A DNA stretch of 16,145 bases from Mycetohabitans rhizoxinica HKI 454 (GTDB lineage Bacteria; Pseudomonadota; Gammaproteobacteria; Burkholderiales; Burkholderiaceae), in NCBI RefSeq assembly GCF_000198775.1, contig NC_014722.1, forward strand, positions 933,369-949,513, read 5' to 3'. This document shows, in pieces, positions 1 to 7,361 of the stretch. Position numbers and translations under genes: made by a program. The notes under the pieces were generated by a model. That model made no database searches, was not told where the DNA came from, and saw only the letters and a list, made by a program, of their open reading frames with translations. Numbering within the stretch: the stretch's first letter is position 1; each line of letters opens with the position of its first letter.

Positions 1-121
1 CAGTTCTAAACAGGGCAGCGCGCTTCGGCTATAAGTGGACCCTGCGCTGCCTAGAAGGAACTCGACAAATTTGACCTATTTCTCTTTACTAGAGCCTACG
101 GTGCTTTTAGCAAAGTCCCCT
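1..121. other. unassigned sequence at the window edge
   Basis: I see no gene here on either strand; every frame is interrupted by stops. It lies just beyond the C-terminal end of the decayed transposase (which reads toward it), so it may be the non-coding 3' end of that insertion sequence or its flank. No terminal inverted repeat could be recognised. Confidence 0.4.
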
Positions 122-480
122 TTAGACCCACTGCTGGAAAGTGGCAGGAATATTTGCTGTTGTCGAATGTTTCGCCGCGAATTCTGTTAGTGAAAGGTAA
201 TTCAGTGTGCTGTGTGGACGTTGCTCGCTATAGCCCAGGTGTTACACCGCGACGGCTGCTCGAGCACGCACGAGACTCGTGAACCCGTGCTTATTGACAC
301 GTTCATCGCTGAACTTGCTGTTGAGCGACTCAATGAATACATTCTGCGCCGGTTTGCCCGGCTGAATCAATTTCAGCGTCGTGCCATTGGCATACGCCTA
401 TTGGTCGATCGCCCGGCTCGTCAGTCCTGGCCCCGGGTTCGTTCGCAGCGCTTTGAGATAGCCCGGAAACGCGCTGCTCC
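122..480 (-). pseudogene. decayed IS3-family transposase (OrfB integrase, C-terminal part)
   Basis: Read on the minus strand in one frame, this stretch gives the C-terminal half of an IS3-type DDE transposase. Recognisable pieces, in order, are GYLKALRT, TSRAIDQ-stop-AYANGTTLKL, IQPGKPAQNVFIESLNSKF, NKHGFTSLVRAR, then after another stop RPHSTLNYLSLTEFAAK, ending at a stop at 122-124. The family pattern is DNGPEFTSRA..QWAYANG..IQPGKP.QNAFIESFNGKFRDECLN..RPHSSLGYLTP.EFA. The last catalytic Glu (FIES) is still present. The preceding DNGPEF motif is degraded to NPGPGL, so the second catalytic Asp is lost. Two in-frame stops (398-400, where a Trp codon is expected, and 242-244) confirm inactivation. 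Only roughly 120 of the usual 280-300 residues remain, and no OrfA or 5' end is seen. It is a relic, with no function expected. Confidence 0.75.
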
Positions 481-1002
481 GCCCAACGCTCGAGCGACAC
501 TAAGGGATAGCCGCCCTTCCTACACCCACCGCATGGCGCAATTGAGTCCGATGCCAGGTCAATCAGTTATGGCGCTCGCCGGTCCGATACCGGCTCGATT
601 GCGAGATTCATAGGGTTGCGGTTCGTATCACACTAGCCCGCGATGGGTATGACGTAACCGTCCATACCGCGCGCGACGTGATGGCCTATTACATCAGAAC
701 CTGATGGCGTTCGTCCCTGCCTGGACATCCCCACTCTCTCGCAAAGCGCTAATAAGGCAACACGAAGTCAGCGTTGAATAAACGAACACGATACGAGGCG
801 CCGAGATCCGCATACATTCCCATTCTTCGCGTCAGGCGCCTTATCAGACAAGCCTGTCGGCCTATATCGCAAGCCGTTGTCGCACTGTCTTCCGTCGGCG
901 CCCCAAATCTTTGTGCGTTAGCAGACCGAGGATGCGAAGTCGGTTAAGCAACGATTTGTATCGGATAACGTAAATCCGGCTCAACGAAAGGAGATGAGAA
1001 AA
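481..1002. other. gene-free degenerate stretch
   Basis: No intact gene is visible. Base composition is less GC-rich than the operon downstream. A short plus-strand piece at about 615-665 reads VAVRITLARDGYDVTVH, which resembles the first beta-alpha-beta of short-chain dehydrogenases (GIG.A.A.RLARDGYDV), but the glycine motif before it is not intact and stops follow soon after. The palindrome GGCGCC occurs at 797-802 and again at 835-840. The end of the stretch carries the ribosome-binding site of the following lipoprotein gene (AAAGGAG, 987-993). Confidence 0.45.
987..993 (+). promoter_or_regulatory. ribosome-binding site of the lipoprotein gene
   Basis: AAAGGAG lies 9 bases before ATG 1003, in a different frame from the long open frame that follows. 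It decides the start: the site fits ATG 1003 well and GTG 1010 poorly, supporting a one-base shift between 1003 and 1010. Confidence 0.6.
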
Positions 1003-1009
1003 ATGAAGG

Positions 1010-1849
1010 GTGGCGTTGATTGCGATTGCGGCTATTTCTGTCGGGATCCTAACCGGCTGCAACAGTGGGCTGACGGAGGTTTCGCCTTCCGCAGCCAATA
1101 GGGGCGCCAATGCCGGAAGCGGCCCGAATGGCGGTCGTCCCGGCAATGATGGCAATCGGCCAGTGGCGAGCCTTGCGCAAGGATACTACGTGGGCATGAC
1201 GACACCGGGCCAGCGCGAGGTGGGCATCGTTCGCGATGATGGCGTGTTCTGGATCGCCTACGACCGCGGCATGCCGGGATTGGGCGGCTTCGTCAGTGGC
1301 ACGAGTACGACGAGCGGCACGCAGGCCAGCGGCACGTTCACCTCGACGGACGCGATCCGCTATGACTTCGCGCAGCGCACGAGCGACGCGGAACGGGTGG
1401 ACGCAAGCTACGTGTACAAGGACTGCTTGTGCGGCCGCAGCACGAATGCGTCGGGCGCGGTGGGGGTGGAGTTCGGCTCGACCTACCAGTCACTGTACGA
1501 GCGGCAGCCAACGCTCACAGCGTTGGCTGGGACGTACAGTGGCGGGGACGCGCAAACGCTAGTGGACGACCAGGGGGTCACGTTGCAGATCGATGAGGGC
1601 GGCACGCTGAACGCCCGGACAGCCAATGCGTGCACGCTGACGGGTACGTTCCAGCCGCGCACGGTGGGCAACCTGTACGACGTGACGGTCACGGCCGGGC
1701 CCGCGCCTTGCTCAACGCCCGGCACGGTGTACACGGGCGCGGCGGTGCTCGACAGTGGCAAGCTGCTGGTGATGGCCACCGATGCGTCACGCCAGGCCGC
1801 CCTGGTGCTCAGTGGCATGCATTCGACGGCCGCGCCTGCTATGCAGTGA
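1010..1849 (+). CDS. putative outer-membrane lipoprotein of unknown function; start probably frameshifted
   Basis: No named function is recognised. The open frame from GTG 1010 gives 279 residues: a hydrophobic signal segment (residues 2-14), a lipobox LTGC with the lipid-attachment Cys17, a Gly/Asn/Pro-rich linker (about 31-52), and a beta-rich domain to the end. Asn follows the Cys, so no Asp +2 retention signal is seen and outer-membrane sorting is the default inference. Two halves look alike: GYYVG (58-62) followed by GIVRDDGVFWIAY, and GTYSG (174-178) followed by VTLQIDEGGTL. Besides Cys17 there are four cysteines (139, 141, 208, 234). Similar GxYxG lipoproteins are, as I recall, common in Burkholderia and Cupriavidus. 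GTG 1010 lies 16 bases from the Shine-Dalgarno, whereas ATG 1003 is 9 bases away. Removing one G from 1008-1010 joins ATG-AAG to this frame and supplies the positively charged signal-peptide start (MKVALIAIAAIS). The true gene therefore probably begins at 1003 (or 994). Confidence 0.7.
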   Translation: MALIAIAAISVGILTGCNSGLTEVSPSAANRGANAGSGPNGGRPGNDGNRPVASLAQGYYVGMTTPGQREVGIVRDDGVFWIAYDRGMPGLGGFVSGTSTTSGTQASGTFTSTDAIRYDFAQRTSDAERVDASYVYKDCLCGRSTNASGAVGVEFGSTYQSLYERQPTLTALAGTYSGGDAQTLVDDQGVTLQIDEGGTLNARTANACTLTGTFQPRTVGNLYDVTVTAGPAPCSTPGTVYTGAAVLDSGKLLVMATDASRQAALVLSGMHSTAAPAMQ

Positions 1850-2018
1850 ATCCTGTCCTAAACCGGTGCGCCGTTGCGGCGATTTCGCCACTCGAAAGCC
1901 AGTAACCGCCAGCGATACGTATATCGCTTGCCTTCGGCGCCCGTGTAGTTGACAATTCTCATCTTGCCGGAAGGCAAAGGACTGACGGTCGCCAAGTCGG
2001 CGGGCGGTTGCAGAGTTG
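1850..2018. other. intergenic stretch with small hairpins
   Basis: No gene is seen. A perfect 7-bp inverted repeat with a 4-base loop (AGCGATA / TATCGCT, 1911-1928) is followed by TTGCCTTC-GGC (1928-1938), which can pair with GCC-GGAAGGCAA (1966-1977) apart from one bulge. Neither is followed by a T-run, so a classical intrinsic terminator for the lipoprotein gene is not clear. A TTGACA at 1949-1954 lacks a -10 box at the right distance. Confidence 0.4.
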
Positions 2019-2047
2019 TTGACACTCGCACTTAATTAGCCGATAAT
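2019..2047 (+). promoter_or_regulatory. sigma-70 promoter for the tRNA-tuf operon
   Basis: A consensus -35 box TTGACA (2019-2024) and a -10 box GATAAT (2042-2047) are separated by exactly 17 bases. The expected start is around 2054, just before tRNA-Tyr at 2062. The near-perfect match fits a strong stable-RNA promoter driving tRNA-Tyr, tRNA-Gly, tRNA-Thr and tuf as one transcript, as in the tufB operon of enterobacteria. Confidence 0.85.
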
Positions 2048-2061
2048 CGTCAGTTCTCTGC

Positions 2062-2147
2062 GGAGGGGTGCCCGAGTGGCTAAAGGGGGCAGACTGTAAA
2101 TCTGTTGGCTTACGCCTACGTTGGTTCGAATCCAACCTCCTCCACCA
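2062..2147 (+). tRNA. tRNA-Tyr (anticodon GTA)
   Basis: An 86-base class II tRNA with a long variable arm. The acceptor stem GGAGGGG pairs with CTCCTCC (one G-T pair), the anticodon loop is CTGTAAA (anticodon GTA), the T arm is GGTTCGAATCC, and the CCA end is encoded (2145-2147). It is the first gene of the tRNA-tuf transcript. Confidence 0.96.
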
Positions 2148-2184
2148 GAATTTTTGCAGCAGCGGTATTGGGTGGGAGCACCTC

Positions 2185-2258
2185 GCGGGTGTAGCTCAAT
2201 GGTAGAGCAGAAGCCTTCCAAGCTTACGACGAGGGTTCGATTCCCTTCACCCGCTCCA
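2185..2258 (+). tRNA. tRNA-Gly (anticodon TCC)
   Basis: A 74-base tRNA. The acceptor stem GCGGGTG pairs perfectly with CACCCGC, the anticodon loop is CTTCCAA (anticodon TCC, reading GGA/GGG), the T loop is TTCGATT, and CCA is encoded (2256-2258). It lies 37 bases after tRNA-Tyr in the same transcript. Confidence 0.96.
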
Positions 2259-2273
2259 GCGTTTCAGATGTTC

Positions 2274-2348
<75 letters not shown>

Positions 2349-2410
2349 GCAAGTGTCGGTGATGCGTTTGCGCGCGGCGCAACGGACCAAATTCCTGTTA
2401 GGAGTCGAAT

Positions 2411-3601
<1,191 letters not shown>

Positions 3602-3625
3602 GCCAGTTATTTGATGATCGCGATA

Positions 3626-3650
3626 GGGGCAGCGATAGCTGCCCCGACAG
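3626..3650 (+). terminator. hairpin between tuf and tRNA-Trp (weak terminator or processing site)
   Basis: A perfect 8-bp stem, GGGGCAGC (3626-3633) with GCTGCCCC (3638-3645) and a GATA loop, lies 25 bases after the tuf stop. It is followed by GACAGGGTTTT rather than an immediate T-run, so it may act as a partial terminator, a 3' end stabiliser of tuf mRNA, or a processing signal before tRNA-Trp. Confidence 0.45.
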
Positions 3651-3656
3651 GGTTTT

Positions 3657-3732
3657 AGGGGTATAGCTCAACTGGCAGAGCGTCGGTCTCCAAAACCGAA
3701 GGTTGGGGGTTCGATTCCCTCTGCCCCTGCCA
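3657..3732 (+). tRNA. tRNA-Trp (anticodon CCA)
   Basis: A 76-base tRNA. The acceptor stem AGGGGTA pairs with TGCCCCT (one T-G pair), the anticodon loop is CTCCAAA (anticodon CCA), the T loop is TTCGATT, and CCA is encoded (3730-3732). It sits between tuf and secE, a position common in many proteobacteria. Confidence 0.96.
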
Positions 3733-3737
3733 ATACA

Positions 3738-3755
3738 GCGCCGCTTATGCGGCGC
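3738..3755 (+). other. GC-rich hairpin between tRNA-Trp and secE
   Basis: GCGCCGC (3738-3744) pairs with GCGGCGC (3749-3755) across a TTAT loop, followed by GTTCGTTT. It starts 5 bases after the tRNA. The following tract is only partly T, so it could be a leaky terminator or help 3' trimming of the tRNA and release of the secE-nusG mRNA. Confidence 0.4.
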
Positions 3756-3771
3756 GTTCGTTTAGGGTGTT

Positions 3772-4152
3772 ATGGCGAATCCATCCGTCGAAACTGTGAA
3801 TACCGCAAGCGACAAGCTATTGCTTGCGCTGGGCGTATTGCTTGTGATCGCCGGGATCGCCGGGTTCTACCTGCTAGGCACGCATGATTGGTATGTGCGT
3901 GGCGCGGCGTTGGTGGTCGGCATCGCTGCGGGTATCGCGGCGGCGCTCGCCTCTGCCTCAGGCAAGGGCTTTATTGCATTCGCGAAGGACTCGTACCGCG
4001 AGGTGCGCAAGGTCGTCTGGCCAACCCGCAAAGAGGCTGGCCAGACGACGTTAGTTGTATTTGGTTTTGTGCTGGTGATGGCGATCTATCTTTGGGTTAG
4101 CGATAAGACCATTGAATGGGTCATCTTCTCGCTAATTCTAGGTTGGAAATGA
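3772..4152 (+). CDS. secE: preprotein translocase subunit SecE
   Basis: SecE is the small clamp subunit of the inner-membrane SecYEG protein channel. This 126-residue protein has the three membrane segments of the long proteobacterial form (about 16-36, 43-62 and 93-118). Before the last one is the conserved amphipathic helix motif [16 protein letters not shown] (residues about 75-90), the part that clamps SecY. The Shine-Dalgarno is weak (AGGG before ATG), which is not unusual. It lies 39 bases after tRNA-Trp and one base separates its stop from the nusG start, so the two are translationally linked, as in the conserved secE-nusG pair. Confidence 0.96.
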   Translation: MANPSVETVNTASDKLLLALGVLLVIAGIAGFYLLGTHDWYVRGAALVVGIAAGIAAALASASGKGFIAFAKDSYREVRKVVWPTRKEAGQTTLVVFGFVLVMAIYLWVSDKTIEWVIFSLILGWK

Positions 4153-4153
4153 T

Positions 4154-4711
4154 ATGAGCGATAGCGCAGCGTCATCGGGTGGAAAGCGTTGGTACGTCGT
4201 GCATGCCTACTCCGGGATGGAGAAAAGCGTGCAACGTGCGCTGCAGGAGCGCATCGAACGTGCCGGCATGCAGGACAAGTTCGGCCAGATTCTGGTCCCG
4301 ACCGAAGAGGTCGTCGAGATCAAGGGTGGGCACAAGTCGGTCACCGAGCGCCGGTTCTTTCCGGGCTACGTGCTGGTCGAAATGGAAATGACCGATGAAA
4401 CATGGCATTTGGTGAAAAATACCGCCAAAGTGACCGGTTTCGTCGGCGGTGCACGGAATCGTCCGAGCCCTATCTCGCAGCGTGAAGTCGACAAGATCAT
4501 GTCGCAAATGCAAGAGGGCGTCGAAAAGCCGCGGCCGAAGACGCTGTTCGAGGTCGGGGAGCTGGTTCGCGTCAAGGAAGGTCCGTTCACAGATTTCAAC
4601 GGCAGCGTCGAGGAAGTTAATTACGAGAAGTCGCGCGTGCGTGTCTCGGTGACGATTTTTGGTCGCGCGACGCCGGTCGAACTTGAGTTCGGCCAAGTCG
4701 AGAAGGTCTGA
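4154..4711 (+). CDS. nusG: transcription termination/antitermination factor NusG
   Basis: NusG binds RNA polymerase through its N-terminal domain, reduces pausing, and contacts Rho or ribosomal protein S10 through its C-terminal KOW domain. The protein is 185 residues, normal length. The N-terminal NGN domain starts at [16 protein letters not shown] (about 11-26) and includes the [10 protein letters not shown] segment; the KOW motif lies in [22 protein letters not shown] near residues 134-155. The start overlaps the end of secE with a one-base gap. The stop is doubled (TGA at 4709-4711 then TAG in frame). Confidence 0.97.
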   Translation: MSDSAASSGGKRWYVVHAYSGMEKSVQRALQERIERAGMQDKFGQILVPTEEVVEIKGGHKSVTERRFFPGYVLVEMEMTDETWHLVKNTAKVTGFVGGARNRPSPISQREVDKIMSQMQEGVEKPRPKTLFEVGELVRVKEGPFTDFNGSVEEVNYEKSRVRVSVTIFGRATPVELEFGQVEKV

Positions 4712-4722
4712 TAGGGATTTCA

Positions 4723-4745
4723 TGCGTGACGCGGCACGTTACGCA
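4723..4745 (+). other. hairpin downstream of nusG
   Basis: TGCGTGACG (4723-4731) pairs with CGTTACGCA (4737-4745), nine pairs with one G-T, around a CGGCA loop. It lies 11 bases after the nusG stop and has no T-run, so it is not a classical terminator. It may cap the secE-nusG message or be part of the rplK leader. Confidence 0.45.
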
Positions 4746-4753
4746 GCAAAGTG

Positions 4754-4846
4754 TTGACAGCCCGCTTCATTGGCTGTTGAGGAGCGCGGGTACGGTTTGC
4801 CGGAAAGCGCGTTATTACTCACCGAACGCTAAGCGTTCACCCGAGG
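4754..4846 (+). promoter_or_regulatory. structured leader of rplK-rplA, possible promoter and L1 control site
   Basis: This leader holds a TTGACA (4754-4759) without a convincing -10 box, a stem ACAGCC/GGCTGT (4757-4762 with 4772-4777), and a dyad GAACGC-TAA-GCGTTC (4824-4838) just before the Shine-Dalgarno GAGG (4843-4846). In E. coli, free L1 represses translation of the rplKA message by binding its leader. I infer a similar site here, but could not match the L1-binding loop bases by eye. Confidence 0.35.
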
Positions 4847-4852
4847 TTTCAA

Positions 4853-5285
4853 ATGGCAAAGAAAATCATCGGCTTTATCAAACTGCAGATTCCTGCAGGT
4901 AAAGCCAATCCGTCGCCGCCCGTTGGTCCAGCGCTGGGCCAGCGCGGTCTGAACATCATGGAGTTCTGCAAGGCGTTCAACGCGCAAACGCAGAGCCTCG
5001 AGCCGGGTTTGCCGACGCCGGTCGTGATTACCGCCTACGCGGACAAGAGTTTCACGTTCGTCCTGAAGACGCCGCCGGCAACCGTGCTCATTCAAGAAGG
5101 CGGCGAAGGTCGACAAAGGCTCGAGCAAGCCGCACACGGACAAGGTTGGTAAGATCACGCGCGCGCAAGCCGAAGAAATCGCCAAGACGAAAATGCCGGA
5201 TCTTACCGCAGCTGATCTCGATGCGGCGGTTCGTACGATCGCTGGCAGCGCCCGTTCGATGGGCATTACCGTGGAGGGTGTGTAA
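4853..5285 (+). CDS. rplK: 50S ribosomal protein L11, interrupted by a +1 frameshift
   Basis: L11 binds the GTPase-associated centre of 23S rRNA and is needed for factor turnover and RelA activation. The N-terminal domain is intact ([20 protein letters not shown], then [22 protein letters not shown]). After TVLI at 5090-5092 one extra base (C at 5093) shifts the frame, and translation would end at 5152 after 99 residues. Skipping that base restores [37 protein letters not shown] and SMGITVEGV to a stop at 5283-5285. The restored protein would be 143 residues, the usual length. The part after the shift shows no decay. L11 is rarely dispensable and no slippery sequence is seen, so a sequence error is the likeliest cause. 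ATG 4853 follows GAGG by 6 bases. Confidence 0.93.
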
Positions 5286-5981
5286 ATGGCCAAAGTTTCG
5301 AAGCGCCTGAAGGCACTGGGAGGCAAGGTCGATCACCTGAAGCTGTATCCCGTGGACGATGCGCTCGCGCTCGTGAAGCAATGCGCGACCGCCAAGTTCG
5401 ATGAGTCGATCGATGTCGCGGTGCAGCTGGGTATTGACGCGAAAAAGTCGGATCAAGTGGTGCGTGGCTCGGTCGTGTTGCCGGCGGGCACTGGCAAGAG
5501 CGTGCGTGTTGCCGTGTTCGCGCAAGGCGACAAGGCGGAGCAGGCGAAGGCCGCGGGCGCCGACATCGTCGGGATGGAAGACCTGGCCGAGCAGGTCAAG
5601 GCGGGTAATCTGAATTTCGACATCGTGATCGCGTCGCCGGATACAATGCGCGTGGTCGGTACGCTTGGCCAAATCCTGGGTCCGCGCGGCTTGATGCCGA
5701 ACCCGAAGGTGGGCACGGTTACGCCGGACGTGGCGACCGCGGTGAAGAACGCGAAGGCGGGGCAGGTGCAGTTCCGTGTCGACAAGGCCGGGATCATCCA
5801 TGCAACGATCGGCCGTGCGTCGTTCGAACCGACCGCGCTAAAGTCGAATCTTACGGCGTTGGTCGACGCGCTGCAAAAGGCAAAGCCGGCGACAAGCAAG
5901 GGCGTTTATCTGCGTAAGATCGCGGTGTCGAGCACGATGGGCGTGGGTGTGCGCGTGGACTCGAGCACGGTTGTCGCGTAA
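5286..5981 (+). CDS. rplA: 50S ribosomal protein L1
   Basis: L1 forms the mobile L1 stalk that helps release deacylated tRNA, and in enterobacteria it represses its own rplKA message. The protein has 231 residues, normal for the family. The L1 signature region [19 protein letters not shown] followed by [16 protein letters not shown] lies at about residues 117-151, and the C-terminal [19 protein letters not shown] is typical. The ATG directly follows the rplK stop with no gap, and its Shine-Dalgarno GGAGG (5273-5277) lies inside the end of rplK, showing tight coupling to L11. Confidence 0.97.
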   Translation: MAKVSKRLKALGGKVDHLKLYPVDDALALVKQCATAKFDESIDVAVQLGIDAKKSDQVVRGSVVLPAGTGKSVRVAVFAQGDKAEQAKAAGADIVGMEDLAEQVKAGNLNFDIVIASPDTMRVVGTLGQILGPRGLMPNPKVGTVTPDVATAVKNAKAGQVQFRVDKAGIIHATIGRASFEPTALKSNLTALVDALQKAKPATSKGVYLRKIAVSSTMGVGVRVDSSTVVA

Positions 5982-6294
5982 CGATTGATAGCGCGGCGAG
6001 ATGCGACGGTGGTCGCGCCTCGCCACACACAGACTTTGGGCGGTTGTGTCGTTACTGTTGGACGACGCGACCGGTTGTCAAAGACCGTTGGCGGAAGGGT
6101 GCCTGGTATCACCTGACCTTAATTGTCAGCCAACGCAGATGGCGAACCCGAAATAGTTTTGCAGGATGGAAGCAGGGCGCTGTGACAAGCGTACCGGCGG
6201 AAATACTCCTAACAACCTCGGACGCCGTTTATGAAACGCGGTGCGCGACGTGGTCGGAAACGATCCCCTAGCGTACCGAATCTGGAGGTTAAAC
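5982..6294 (+). promoter_or_regulatory. long rplJ leader resembling the L10 (rplJL) autoregulatory leader
   Basis: The 313 bases between rplA and rplJ contain no gene. From about 6082 the sequence has the features of the L10 leader, the mRNA element bound by L10-L7/L12 to repress rplJL translation in E. coli. A stem CGTTGGC (6086-6092) pairs with GCCAACG (6129-6135), enclosing GGAAGGGTGCCTGG, and is followed by AACGCAGATGGCGAACCCG and TTTTGCAGGATGGAAGCAGG. This matches my memory of the Burkholderia rplJ leader. A promoter may lie upstream but no clear -35/-10 pair was found. The end carries the Shine-Dalgarno GGAGG (6284-6288). Confidence 0.65.
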
Positions 6295-6792
6295 GTGCCA
6301 CTCAGTCGTGAAGATAAGCAGGCCGTCGTGGCTGAGATTTCTGCGCAAGTCGCGAAAGCTCAGACCATCGTGCTGGCCGAATATCGTGGGATTGCGGTTG
6401 GCGATCTGACCAAGCTTCGTGCGAAGGCGCGCGAGCAACAGGTGTACCTGCGCGTGTTGAAGAACACGCTCGCGCGTCGCGCGGTCGAGGGTACGCCATT
6501 TGCCCCGCTCGCCGAGCAGATGACCGGTCCCTTGATTTATAGCATGTCGGACGACGCAGTCGCGGCAGCCAAAGTCATCCATGACTTTGGCAGGACCACC
6601 GACAAGCTCGTGATCAAGGCCGGCTCCTACGAAGGCAAGGTGATGGACAAGGCTGACGTGCAAGCGCTGGCTTCCATCCCGAGCCGCGAGGAACTGCTCG
6701 CGAAGCTGCTGGGCGTCATGCAGGCACCTGTTTCCGGCTTCGCGCGTGCTCTGGCCGCGCTGGCCGAAAAGAAGCAGGGCGAGCCGGCCTGA
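6295..6792 (+). CDS. rplJ: 50S ribosomal protein L10
   Basis: L10 anchors L7/L12 dimers to the ribosome, forming the base of the L12 stalk. I choose GTG 6295: it lies 6 bases after a strong GGAGG and gives the usual start [16 protein letters not shown] and a 165-residue protein. An upstream in-frame ATG at 6241 would add 18 residues unlike the family and lies inside the leader. Conserved features include [17 protein letters not shown] (about 24-40), [14 protein letters not shown], and the C-terminal helix that binds L12 ([20 protein letters not shown], then [13 protein letters not shown]). It is followed 76 bases later by rplL, its stalk partner. Confidence 0.97.
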   Translation: MPLSREDKQAVVAEISAQVAKAQTIVLAEYRGIAVGDLTKLRAKAREQQVYLRVLKNTLARRAVEGTPFAPLAEQMTGPLIYSMSDDAVAAAKVIHDFGRTTDKLVIKAGSYEGKVMDKADVQALASIPSREELLAKLLGVMQAPVSGFARALAALAEKKQGEPA

Positions 6793-6798
6793 CAGGCG

Positions 6799-6816
6799 GC
6801 CGGGTGCGAGCCCGGC
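6799..6816 (+). other. small hairpin between rplJ and rplL
   Basis: GCCGGG (6799-6804) pairs with CCCGGC (6811-6816) around a TGCGAG loop, with no T-run after it. It lies just past the rplJ stop. L12 is needed at about four copies or more per L10, so an element here could shape the relative expression of the two, but that is inference. Confidence 0.35.
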
Positions 6817-6868
6817 TGGCCGCGGATCGTTGGCTGAGAATCCAAATTCCAAGTTAGGAGTATTTTAA

Positions 6869-7249
6869 ATGGCAATCGCAAAAGAAGACATCCTGGAAGC
6901 CGTTGGCGCGATGTCGGTTCTGGAACTGAACGAGCTGGTTAAGGCGTTCGAAGAGAAGTTTGGCGTGTCGGCCGCTGCGCTGGCCGTTGCGGGCCCGGCG
7001 GGTGCCGGCGGTGGTGCTGCCGCTGCGGTGGAAGAGCAGACCGAATTCACGGTCAACCTGCTCGAAGCCGGTGCGAACAAGGTGTCGGTCATCAAGGCCG
7101 TTCGTGAACTGACGGGCCTGGGCCTGAAGGAAGCGAAGGACCTGGTTGACGGCGCACCGAAGCCCGTGAAGGAAAGTGTGCCCAAGGCTGCGGCTGAAGA
7201 AGCGAAGAAGAAGCTCGAAGACGCTGGCGCGAAAGCTGAAATCAAGTAA
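6869..7249 (+). CDS. rplL: 50S ribosomal protein L7/L12
   Basis: L7/L12 is the multicopy stalk protein that recruits and activates the translational GTPases. The 126-residue protein has the N-terminal dimerisation domain ([30 protein letters not shown], first about 31 residues, given here only as a description of the span), an Ala/Gly-rich hinge (about 34-52), and the C-terminal factor-binding domain with [20 protein letters not shown] and [13 protein letters not shown]. It is a residue or two longer than common homologues. ATG 6869 follows AGGAG (6856-6860) by 8 bases. A terminator-like hairpin follows the gene. Confidence 0.97.
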   Translation: MAIAKEDILEAVGAMSVLELNELVKAFEEKFGVSAAALAVAGPAGAGGGAAAAVEEQTEFTVNLLEAGANKVSVIKAVRELTGLGLKEAKDLVDGAPKPVKESVPKAAAEEAKKKLEDAGAKAEIK

Positions 7250-7262
7250 TTTTCGGCATTTT

Positions 7263-7311
7263 GCGCAAAGGGCTGGCGGTTTCGGACCGTCAGCCTTTTT
7301 GCGCTTTTTAG
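7263..7311 (+). terminator. intrinsic terminator/attenuator after rplL
   Basis: The stem GGCTGGCGGT (7271-7280) pairs with ACCGTCAGCC (7286-7295), ten pairs with one G-T, around a TTCGG loop, directly followed by TTTTT (7296-7300). The flanking GCGCAAA can extend pairing with TTTGCGC, and a second T-run follows. In E. coli a partial terminator between rplL and rpoB keeps polymerase subunits at a lower level than ribosomal proteins; this hairpin sits exactly there, 20 bases past the rplL stop, and probably does the same. Confidence 0.85.
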
Positions 7312-7361
7312 ATCAGGCGGGCGCCATGCAGGTTGGGCACCGCGATGATCACCAAAGAAGC

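Noticed and set aside
212..613. A 133-residue plus-strand open frame (MWTLLAIAQVLHRDG...)
   Set aside because: Over most of its length it is the antisense of the decayed IS3 transposase; the composition is Arg-rich and it has no Shine-Dalgarno.
796..841. CRISPR-like or attachment-site repeat formed by the two GGCGCC palindromes
   Set aside because: There are only two short copies of a common GC-rich hexamer, with no array or integrase nearby.
862..1155. A 97-residue minus-strand open frame
   Set aside because: It overlaps the lipoprotein signal-peptide region antisense and has no recognisable domain or ribosome site.
1949..1977. A second promoter beginning at TTGACA 1949
   Set aside because: Seventeen bases downstream there is AGGCAA-like sequence rather than a -10 box, and the site overlaps a small hairpin.
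5090..5100. Programmed frameshifting in rplK
   Set aside because: There is no slippery heptamer or stop codon at the shift site, and no such recoding is known for L11.
6241..6294. An upstream ATG start for rplJ
   Set aside because: The extra 18 residues do not resemble L10 and it lies in the leader; GTG 6295 has the strong Shine-Dalgarno and gives the family start.
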